From: Serratia quinivorans
Lineage (GTDB): Bacteria; Pseudomonadota; Gammaproteobacteria; Enterobacterales; Enterobacteriaceae
Direction of reading: 5' to 3'
DNA: 64,000 nucleotides
NCBI GenBank assembly: GCA_900457075.1
Contig: UGYN01000002.1
Coordinates: forward strand, 682,001-746,000
Each line of letters opens with the position of its first letter. Within the stretch, counting starts at the first letter, position 1. The position numbers and the translations under genes were made by a program. Of this stretch, positions 17,527-24,897 are shown piece by piece. A model generated the notes under the pieces. That model was not told where the DNA came from. It worked only from the letters and a program-made list of their open reading frames with translations, and did not search any database.

Positions 17527-18658
17527 TCAGTCGCGATTGATTTCCAGCCAGCGGCGCTGTTCGGCGGAAGCGGCAATCGCGTCCAGCACGCAGGAGACTT
17601 TCCAGCCTTCTTCAAAGTCCGGCCACATAGGGTCACCGGCGGCAATGCCGTTCACCAGGTCACGGATCTCTACCGTTTTCTGATCGTTAAAACCGATGCC
17701 ATGCCCGGCGCTAATACAAAAAGCGGCATAATCCGGATGCTTTGGCCCCACCAACAGGGTTTTAAAGCCCTGGCGTTCTGCCGGTTCATCGTGACGATAC
17801 AGCTTCAGTTCTGCCATCCGCTCCTGGGTGTAACTCAGCGTGCCCTTGGTGCCGGTGACCACATAGGTCAGCCCCATTTTGCGCCCGCAGGCAATACGTG
17901 AGGTTTCGATGGTGCCCATCGCCCCGCCGGCAAAGCGAACCAGCGCACTGGCCTGATCTTCATTTTCCACCTGATGCATCAACGTGGGGTCTTTCGCATC
18001 CGGACGCTGTTTAATGATGGTCTGCATATCGCCGGAAACCGCCACGATGTCCCCCACCAGATAGTGCGCCATATTCACGATGTGCGCCGCCAGATCGCCC
18101 AGCGCCCCCAACCCGGCCGTGGCCTTGCGGCAGTGCCAGTCGATCGCTGTACGCGGGTCGGCGAGATAATCCTCGTTGTGGGTACCGTAGAAATGCACCA
18201 CTTCGCCTATCTCGCCATTGGCAATAATTTCACGCGCCAACTGGCTGGTCGGGTTCTTCATATAGTTGAAGCCCACCAGCGTTTTGACCCCTTTGGCCCG
18301 CGCGGCCTGCACCATTTCGGCGGCGTCTTTGGCGTCCAGCGCCAGCGGTTTTTTCAGAATAGACATGTTTGCCATGGCGGATCGCCTCCAGCGCCATCTC
18401 TTTATGCAGGAAGTTGGGGGCGCAGATATCCACCACGTCTATCGACGGATCGGCCACCAGTTGACGCCAGTCACCGGTAGAACGCGAGAAACCAAATTCT
18501 GCCGCGCGCTGTTGCGCCAGCTCCGGCGTCACCTCCGCCAGCATTTCCAGCACCAGTTCCCCTTTCAGTGGAAATACCGTGGCTGCCTGCGCATAAGCAA
18601 TAGCGTGGCAGCGCCCAATGTAGCCGGTGCCAATTAAACCAACGCGTACCTGTTTCAT
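17527..18658 (-). pseudogene. Gfo/Idh/MocA family oxidoreductase, frameshifted
   Basis: The N-terminal Rossmann part MKQVRVGLIGTGYIGRCHAI to GKHVYSEK breaks in a run of six A (minus strand; 18349-18354) that should be five. The other frame resumes with PLALDAKDAAEMVQAARAKG, including the family EKP motif when corrected, and runs to the C-terminus. Joined length is ~376 residues. Members oxidise or epimerise sugars and inositols with NAD(P). GGGGAGG precedes the ATG at 18658. An imperfect palindrome TGGAATATAAATTTCA lies upstream (18735-18750) and could be a repressor site. It faces the broken MFS gene; a transporter-dehydrogenase pair is likely. Confidence 0.82.
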
Positions 18659-18900
18659 TACTCCCCTCCCCCGTTACCGATCCCATAACCTGCCAGTGTG
18701 CACAATGAAACACACCATCTGATAAATGTTTATATGGAATATAAATTTCAATAACAAGTAGGGGACAAAATAAAGATGATATTCGTGATAGCGTTCATAA
18801 AAGCTTGCAGGCTTGGATGAAACGATAAAAGGCCAGGCAGGCAACAACCGACCCAGCGGGGGTAAATGAATTTTTTATTCTAAAAAATCACCATCCGTGT

Positions 18901-19092
18901 TTAGCCTCGCCAGAAAGGCTTGCGCCCTTCTCGCCATGCCTGTGTCCGTGTCAGGCCTACATCCGCCAACTGCTCGTCATCCAACAACAACAAGGATTGG
19001 CGGGTAAGATAACGCTGCCAATAAAGTCGCCCAAGGAGAATTAATCGGGTCTGACGGGGTGCGGGTACGTCGCCAACAAGAACAGTCATCAT
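18901..19092 (-). CDS. yjiS: DUF1127 small protein (YjiS-like)
   Basis: A 63-residue basic protein whose C-terminal half, LLLLDDEQLADVGLTRTQAW then EGRKPFWRG, is the DUF1127/YjiS signature. Function in enterobacteria is unknown; in alphaproteobacteria DUF1127 proteins have been linked to RNA and phosphate or stress physiology. It is divergent from the yjiR-like gene, the same neighbour pair as in E. coli, which supports both assignments. Two consecutive ATGs are possible starts. Confidence 0.88.
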   Translation of the reverse strand: MMTVLVGDVPAPRQTRLILLGRLYWQRYLTRQSLLLLDDEQLADVGLTRTQAWREGRKPFWRG

Positions 19093-19266
19093 TCAATCTC
19101 CTTCGATTTAGCCTGAGGTTGATGATGCTGCACAGGCGAAAAACAATACAGATTCAAGCCGGCAGTATTTTTTCCATACAAAAACTGTCTCCGCCCGTCT
19201 GAATGGTCTAATTTAACTTCATCTGTACCGGTCTTTTCCTCACTCACTCTTATTTGAGGCATCTGT

Positions 19267-20715
19267 ATGACACGCTACGCCACGCTGGCCGCCATCCTCA
19301 GCCAACGCATTGAACAGGGGCTTTATCCGGCAGGCGATCGCCTGCCTTCGGTGCGTATGCTAAGCCAGGAGCACGGCGTCAGCATCAGCACGGTGCAGCA
19401 GGCTTACCGTCTGCTGGAAGAGGGACAACTGGTAGAGGCGCGGCCGAAGTCGGGTTATTTTGTGCAGACGCGGCGGACTTTGGCCGAACTGCCCACCGTG
19501 ACCCGCCCGGTGCAGCGACCGGTGGATATTTCGCAGTGGGAGCAGGTACTGGAGCTGATCCGCAACAAGCCGCGCGAAGACCTGATTCAACTGGGCCGAG
19601 GCATGCCGGATATCAGTGAACCCACGCTGAAACCCCTGATGAAAGCGCTGGGGCACACGGGCCGCCACGGCGACCTGCGTAGCCTGCACTACGACAGCAT
19701 TCAGGGCGTGCTGGGGTTGCGTGAGCAAATCGCCCGCCTGCTGCTGGATTCCGGTTGCCAGATTGATGCCGACCAGTTGGTGATCACCACCGGTTGTCAC
19801 GAAGCGCTGTCCGCCGGGCTGCGCGCCGTATGCCAACCAGGGGATATTGTGGCGGTTGACTCCCCCTGTTTTCACGGCACCATGCAGACCTTGAAAGGCT
19901 TGGGCATGAGAGCGCTGGAGATCCCCACAGATCCGCTGACCGGCATCAGCCTGGAGGCGCTGGAATTGGCGCTGGAACAGTGGCCGGTCAAAACCATCCT
20001 GTTAACCCCCAACTGCAATAACCCGCTGGGTTACATCATGCCGGAGGCGCGCAAAAAGCGTTTGCTGACGCTGGCACAGCGCTTTGACGTGACGATCATT
20101 GAAGATGACGTGTATGGGGATATCGCCTATCAATATCCTCGCCCACGCACCATAAAATCCTTCGACGAAGATGGCCGGGTGCTGCTGTGCAGCTCCTTTT
20201 CAAAAACGCTGGCCCCCGGTCTGCGCATCGGCTGGATCGCCCCCGGGCGCTATCTGGAGCGCGTGCTGCACATGAAATATATCGGTACCGGCTCCACGGC
20301 TACCCAGCCGCAGCTGGCGATTGCCGAATTTATTCGTCACGGACACTACCTGCAACACCTGCGGCGTATGCGTTCCCGCTACCAACAAAACCGCGACGTG
20401 ATGACCGGTTGGATTATGAAATATTTTCCGCCCGGTACCCGCGTCAGCCAACCCCGCGGCGGCTTTATGCTGTGGATTGAGCTGGATGAAGAGTTCGATA
20501 CCCTGCGGCTGAACCGTCATCTGGAGAAGCAGGGTGTACAGATCGCGGTCGGCAGTATTTTTTCCGCCTCCGGCAAGTACCGTAACTGTCTGCGCATCAA
20601 TTATGCCTATGCACCTAAACTGATGCCCGAGATTGAACAAGCGGTATTGCGGGTCGGCGCAACCATCCAACAGTTAATGCTGACGTTCGAAAACACATTG
20701 GCGCAATCGGATTAA
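19267..20715 (+). CDS. yjiR: MocR-type regulator: GntR HTH fused to class I aminotransferase (YjiR)
   Basis: A 482-residue fusion. The N-terminal GntR winged helix is QGLYPAGDRLPSVRMLSQEH plus STVQQAYRLLEEGQL. The C-terminal fold-type I aminotransferase domain has TPNCNNPLGYIMP, EDDVYGDIAYQYPRPRTIKS and the PLP-lysine segment LLCSSFSKTLAPGLRIGW. MocR proteins usually use bound PLP as an allosteric effector. The sequence follows E. coli YjiR closely throughout. The divergent yjiS gene 174 bases away is the natural candidate target. Confidence 0.93.
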   Translation: MTRYATLAAILSQRIEQGLYPAGDRLPSVRMLSQEHGVSISTVQQAYRLLEEGQLVEARPKSGYFVQTRRTLAELPTVTRPVQRPVDISQWEQVLELIRNKPREDLIQLGRGMPDISEPTLKPLMKALGHTGRHGDLRSLHYDSIQGVLGLREQIARLLLDSGCQIDADQLVITTGCHEALSAGLRAVCQPGDIVAVDSPCFHGTMQTLKGLGMRALEIPTDPLTGISLEALELALEQWPVKTILLTPNCNNPLGYIMPEARKKRLLTLAQRFDVTIIEDDVYGDIAYQYPRPRTIKSFDEDGRVLLCSSFSKTLAPGLRIGWIAPGRYLERVLHMKYIGTGSTATQPQLAIAEFIRHGHYLQHLRRMRSRYQQNRDVMTGWIMKYFPPGTRVSQPRGGFMLWIELDEEFDTLRLNRHLEKQGVQIAVGSIFSASGKYRNCLRINYAYAPKLMPEIEQAVLRVGATIQQLMLTFENTLAQSD

Positions 20716-20797
20716 CAGTTGGCGGGATCGGATTATCCGCACAGCATCTAACCTTCTAGAGTGAGACCTCACCCCATGAACAGGTAAGAAAGGTTTT

Positions 20798-20869
20798 ATG
20801 TCGCAATCTCAGGTGTGGTTAATCACTGGCAGTTCACGCGGTCTGGGCTGGCTCGTCGATAACCGGTAA
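20798..20869 (+). pseudogene. Relic of a short-chain dehydrogenase gene (N-terminus only)
   Basis: An ATG with AAGAAAGG upstream opens a 23-codon frame, MSQSQVWLITGSSRGLGWLV, then DNR and a stop. The first 17 residues are an exact SDR start with the cofactor loop TGSSRGLG, after which homology ends abruptly. The next gene, an AraC regulator, starts 16 bases later. It looks like the stub left after an internal deletion of an SDR gene that once lay next to this regulator. Confidence 0.7.
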
Positions 20870-20885
20870 ATCATAAGGAGTAACA

Positions 20886-21908
20886 ATGAGCAGCGATCAG
20901 ATAGCCCTGCCCAGCGCCCTGTCGGCCCGTCTGAGGACGCTGGGGGTGGATATCGAACGGGTCGGCCAGTTGGCCGGCTTGCCTGAAGGGTTACTCAGCG
21001 AGCGACATGAGAAGGTCAAGCTGTCCACCCGGCAGTTTTTCGATATCTGGCGTGCCCTCGGCCAGGTGAGCGACACCAGCTTCGGCCTGCGTCTGGGCGG
21101 CGAGGTGCCATCAGAGCATTATGATATTGCTTCGGTCGCTGCGCTGCACTCCGCCACCCTCGGCGACGCATTGCAAAAGGTTGCCCGGTACAAACGTCTG
21201 CTGTGTCCGGAGGAACTGATGCTGGTAGAGGATGGCGACAGTATCCGCCTGTACACCCGCTGGACCATGGCCAAAAGCCATGCGCCGGAATTGCTGATTG
21301 ATGCCATGTTTGCCTCGATTATTACCCTGTGCCGCCGTGGTACCGGTCAGGCGATACACCCACGAGCTATCGAACTGACCCGGCGGCCGGATCCCTCCTC
21401 ACCGCTGCCGCACTACTTCGGTTGCCCGGTGCATTTCAATGCCCCGCTGGATGTGCTGGTGTTTGACCGTGCGCTGATGCACCAACCCTTTATCACCTAC
21501 AATCAGGACATGCTGACGGTACTGTTGCCGGGGCTGGAAGTCGAACTGGCCAGATCATTGCAGGGCGACAGTCTGCCGAACCAGGTGATGGCGATCCTGG
21601 GCCGCAGCATGCGCGGCCAGCGCCCGAGCGTTAACAGCGTGGCCGCCGAGCTGTATGTCAGCCCGCGCACCCTGCAGCGTCGCTTGCAACAGCACGGCTA
21701 CAGCTACCAGCAATTGCTGGATAAAACCCGCCACCGTACCGCCTGCCAACTGTTGGCAGACACCAGTCTGGAGCTGGGGGAAATCGCCTTCGTACTCGGA
21801 TTTGAAGAATTGAATTCGTTCAGCCGCGCCTTTATGCAGTGGGAAGCACAAACGCCAAACCGCTGGCGCAACCAACGCCTTACCGGCCCCAGGGAGAACA
21901 GAGCATGA
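20886..21908 (+). CDS. AraC family transcriptional regulator
   Basis: A 340-residue regulator of the OruR/ArgR-like AraC subgroup. The N-terminal ~200 residues are an effector/dimerisation domain (LSTRQFFDIWRALGQVSDTS, FGLRLGGEV). The C-terminal double HTH contains VAAELYVSPRTLQRRLQQHG and the second recognition region IAFVLGFEELNSFSRAFMQW. AAGGAG precedes the ATG. Its stop overlaps the start of the next gene (ATGA), so the two are translationally coupled. The SDR stub upstream suggests that the regulator once controlled that dehydrogenase. Confidence 0.9.
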   Translation: MSSDQIALPSALSARLRTLGVDIERVGQLAGLPEGLLSERHEKVKLSTRQFFDIWRALGQVSDTSFGLRLGGEVPSEHYDIASVAALHSATLGDALQKVARYKRLLCPEELMLVEDGDSIRLYTRWTMAKSHAPELLIDAMFASIITLCRRGTGQAIHPRAIELTRRPDPSSPLPHYFGCPVHFNAPLDVLVFDRALMHQPFITYNQDMLTVLLPGLEVELARSLQGDSLPNQVMAILGRSMRGQRPSVNSVAAELYVSPRTLQRRLQQHGYSYQQLLDKTRHRTACQLLADTSLELGEIAFVLGFEELNSFSRAFMQWEAQTPNRWRNQRLTGPRENRA

Positions 21909-22579
21909 AAGTCATTATATTGGGCGCCAGCGGCATGGTCGGCCAGGGCGCGCTGTGCGAATGCCTGCATGACCCGCAGGTAACGGAAGTCCTCAGCATC
22001 GGCCGCAGCGCGCTGGTGCAGAGCCATGCCAAATTAAGACAGTTGACGCTGCCCGACCTGAGTGACTTATCTGCCATAGAGGCACAGCTTGCAGGTTACG
22101 ACGCCTGCTTTTTCTGCATTGGCGTCTCCTCGGCCGGCATGAACGAAGCGCGTTACCGCACCCTGACTTACGACCTGACGCTGGCCGTCGCCCGTCCGCT
22201 TGCGCGGCTGAACCCGGCGATGACCTTTATTTATGTTTCCGGCGTCGGCACCGACAGCAGCGAACGTGGCCGCAGCATGTGGGCCAGAGTCAAGGGCGCA
22301 ACCGAGAACGCCTTGCTGGCACTGACTTTCCACGCCGTGATGTTCCGTCCCGGCGCTATCGTGCCGCTGCACGGCATCCGCTCCAGAACCCGGCTGTATG
22401 ATCTGCTGTATCGGTTATTTAAACCGCTGTGGTTTGGCGCGCTTCGGCTGTTCCCCCAGCAGGTCACCACTACCGAACGCGTCGGGCTGGCGATGCTGGC
22501 AGTAGCACGCCACGAAACGGCGCTGCGGATCATCGAACCGGCAGAGATCAATCGTCTGACGCTGCCATCGGCGGGATGA
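21905..22579 (+). CDS. NAD(P)-binding Rossmann protein (NmrA/NDUFA9-like, HIM1-type)
   Basis: A 224-residue protein with the dinucleotide-binding start MKVIILGASGMVGQGALCEC (GxxGxxG at 8-14). DACFFCIGVSSAGMNEARYR and YVSGVGTDSSERGRSMWARV followed by KGATENALL resemble the atypical SDR families that include oxidoreductase HTATIP2-like proteins. Catalytic Tyr/Lys are not in canonical positions, so activity is uncertain. The ATG at 21905 overlaps the AraC stop; an in-frame ATG at 21839 lies inside the araC-type gene and is unlikely. Confidence 0.8.
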   Translation: MKVIILGASGMVGQGALCECLHDPQVTEVLSIGRSALVQSHAKLRQLTLPDLSDLSAIEAQLAGYDACFFCIGVSSAGMNEARYRTLTYDLTLAVARPLARLNPAMTFIYVSGVGTDSSERGRSMWARVKGATENALLALTFHAVMFRPGAIVPLHGIRSRTRLYDLLYRLFKPLWFGALRLFPQQVTTTERVGLAMLAVARHETALRIIEPAEINRLTLPSAG

Positions 22580-22651
22580 TTCTGCTATGTTAAAGCCGCG
22601 CGCGTGGGCCGCCTGCCCCACGCTTTCGCCACTGTGACAGAGACAGACTTC

Positions 22652-23152
22652 ATGCCGTCAAAGATTTTATTCAGCGCCTGCCTGGCCGGTTTTAAAGTTC
22701 GCTACAACGCTTCCGACAAACCTTTGCTCAACGCCACCTTGCTGCGCTGGCAGCGCGAAGGCCGCCTGGTGGTTTGCTGCCCGGAGCTGGCCGCCGGTTT
22801 TTCCACCCCACGCCCCTCGGCAGAAATCACGCCAGCCGCTGAAGGCGCCACGGTACTGGCTCAACGGGCAAGAGTGATTGAAGTCAGCGGCAGTGACGTC
22901 ACCGCCGGCTATCTGCTCGGCGCCCATCTGGCGCTGGAGACCGCACAACGGCACGACTGCCGCTTTGCCCTGCTCACCGACGGCAGCCCATCCTGCGGCA
23001 GCCAGTTTATCTACGACGGCTCTTTCAGCGGTCAAACCAAGCCCGGCAGCGGCGTCACCGCCGAACTGCTGCGCCAGAATGGCATTGAAGTGTTTTCCGA
23101 CCGTCAGATCGACGCGCTGATCGCCCGGATTGAAGCGGTGGAACAGACCTAG
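22652..23152 (+). CDS. DUF523 family protein (TudS-like desulfidase)
   Basis: A 166-residue protein with the DUF523 cysteines: FSACLAG (Cys10), VVCCPE (Cys42/43) and GSPSCG (Cys115). In the characterised member TudS, three such cysteines hold an Fe-S cluster that removes sulfur from thiouracil. The same chemistry here is inferred from these conserved residues. The frame is open from 22604, but MPSKILFSACLAG is the family-typical start. It converges with the Nudix gene, with stops overlapping by 4 bases. Confidence 0.85.
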   Translation: MPSKILFSACLAGFKVRYNASDKPLLNATLLRWQREGRLVVCCPELAAGFSTPRPSAEITPAAEGATVLAQRARVIEVSGSDVTAGYLLGAHLALETAQRHDCRFALLTDGSPSCGSQFIYDGSFSGQTKPGSGVTAELLRQNGIEVFSDRQIDALIARIEAVEQT

Positions 23153-23574
23153 CGCTGCAGATGCTGCGCCAGCCGTTGCTGCAGGTGCGAAATGCCCTGC
23201 GGATGCTGAATAAAGCGCTCGATGGCCATCATCTGCCAACGCTGCCCTTCTTCGCCAAAGCAAATGGCGGCTATCTGCTCCGGCGTGATGTGACCCAGCA
23301 TAAACCAGGTCGGCGGGTAGCCGGGGAAAATCCCTTCGTAACGCTGCCGTAAACTCACCTGCTGTGCGTCAATCTGCAAACCGAACTCTTCCAGCGTTTC
23401 CCGCTGCACGCATTGCAGCGGCGTCTCATCCCCTTCGCGCCCGCCTCCCGGCAAATCCCAGCAGCCCGGCCAGGGAATATCCGCCTTGTCATCACGCTGG
23501 TAGGTCAGCAAGTGGTTACCGCACAACAGCGCGATTTTCGCGCCGCCAAAGTATGAGTCATCAATTTGTGACAT
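23149..23574 (-). CDS. Nudix hydrolase
   Basis: A ~141-residue nucleotide pyrophosphohydrolase. The Nudix box is intact: G at the start of GGREGDE, then TPLQCVQRETLEEFGL, with the metal-binding REtLEE. A hydrophobic PGCWDLPGGG precedes it. Substrate is probably a nucleoside diphosphate derivative, not predictable further. AAGAGG lies 7 bases before the ATG at 23574, giving MSQIDDSYFGGAKIAL. An ATG at 23598 with AGGTG upstream is an alternative, adding 8 residues. Confidence 0.88.
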   Translation of the reverse strand: MSQIDDSYFGGAKIALLCGNHLLTYQRDDKADIPWPGCWDLPGGGREGDETPLQCVQRETLEEFGLQIDAQQVSLRQRYEGIFPGYPPTWFMLGHITPEQIAAICFGEEGQRWQMMAIERFIQHPQGISHLQQRLAQHLQR

Positions 23575-23688
23575 CTTGAACCTCTTAAAGAACGGCATTT
23601 TACACCTGTCCTTACCCGTTTGACTCCTCTGGTCACGGGTTACCATGGCCGATTATTTGTTTAGCCGAACAGGACAAGGTTTTTTGCC

Positions 23689-24897
23689 GTGGTGAAACCC
23701 TTTTTACGCAGTGGCAGTTTAGATGATGTGCTTGCATTGGGCGAAAATGGGCAACCGGTTTACGCCTGCGCACTGCAATTGCGAGAAACATTGCGCATTC
23801 GCCAACAGCAACAGGCGGCCGACTGCCTGGCTGTCCCGCAGCCGAACGAAACGGGTACCCGCATTGATTGGTATTCCCCTTTCCCGGGGAAAGTGACCTC
23901 CTGGCTGGCAGCGAGTGATGCCCAACGCGCGCAGGCCTTACAGTTGCTGGAACAAAGTCTGGCGACATTTCGTGATCTGGTCGCAAAGACGCAGGCCAAC
24001 CCACACCCCAGCCACCGTCTGTTTGGCGCATTGCTGGCCAGGGCAATGCAAATCCCCGACCCAAACCATATTTATTTGGTCGATGGCAAACCGGTATTGA
24101 CCTTCTGGGGCTTTATCAAGCCGTCGGCTCAGAGTCAGGATGACCCGCTGGCATGCCTGCGCCCGGCCGAAGAAGAAAAACCGACGCCTATCGCTGCCGC
24201 GCCGCGTCCGGCGGTTATTCCTACAGCCAAACCCGTACCAGAGCCGGTGATTAAGCCGCCTGCTGCCACTACGCCGGTGCAAGCACCTCGCCAATGGCGC
24301 CACTATCGCTGGATGTTGCCTGTGCTGATGCTGATTGCCCTACTGGTTACCTGGCTGAGCCGCCCAAGCGCCCCACTTGCTGAGCCTGTTGTCGCACCGC
24401 CACCGGCGTCGGCGCAACGCGCTGTAGCACCCGCATTCAAACTGCAACTGCCGTTAGCACCGGCGACGCTGATGCCACCCGCTCCGCTCCCCATTGTCAT
24501 GCCGCCGGCGGACAAACATGCGCTGGTGCTACCTGCCGACTCGGTCAAAGCCGGTTCAGTTCGTTTTCTGAACGGTAAATGGCGTGCCACTGTGGCACTC
24601 AAAGATCTGCCAACCGGTAAACGTCCCAGCCTGCAATACCGCATCAAGGAAGGCAAAGGCACTGCAAGCATTACTTACGGTGATGGCATCACCTGCCGGG
24701 TGCCGATCGAAGCCGGGCTGATGCAGTCCGGTAATCTGGTGATTAACAGTCGCACCAAAGCACGCTGCAGCGACGGCAGCCGCTACCAAATGCCGGAAAT
24801 TACCTGTACGCAAAATGAAACCGGCCCGGCAACATGCAGCGGCCGCTACGATACAGATACCCTCTATCCCATGATGTTAAAGCGCGAGAGTAAATAA
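23689..24897 (+). CDS. srfA: SrfA family protein
   Basis: A 402-residue protein starting at GTG (MVKPFLRSGSLDDVLALGE). A cytoplasmic N-terminal domain of ~155 residues is followed by a Pro/Ala-rich linker (160-200) and one transmembrane helix at about 207-224 (YRWMLPVLMLIALLVTWL). A second Pro-rich stretch leads to a periplasmic C-terminal domain with four cysteines (TCRVP, ARCSDGS, ITCTQ, ATCSG), which probably form disulfides. First gene of srfABC; the stop shares one base with the srfB start (TAATG). Known only as a putative virulence-associated locus in enterobacteria; mechanism unknown. Confidence 0.85.
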   Translation: MVKPFLRSGSLDDVLALGENGQPVYACALQLRETLRIRQQQQAADCLAVPQPNETGTRIDWYSPFPGKVTSWLAASDAQRAQALQLLEQSLATFRDLVAKTQANPHPSHRLFGALLARAMQIPDPNHIYLVDGKPVLTFWGFIKPSAQSQDDPLACLRPAEEEKPTPIAAAPRPAVIPTAKPVPEPVIKPPAATTPVQAPRQWRHYRWMLPVLMLIALLVTWLSRPSAPLAEPVVAPPPASAQRAVAPAFKLQLPLAPATLMPPAPLPIVMPPADKHALVLPADSVKAGSVRFLNGKWRATVALKDLPTGKRPSLQYRIKEGKGTASITYGDGITCRVPIEAGLMQSGNLVINSRTKARCSDGSRYQMPEITCTQNETGPATCSGRYDTDTLYPMMLKRESK

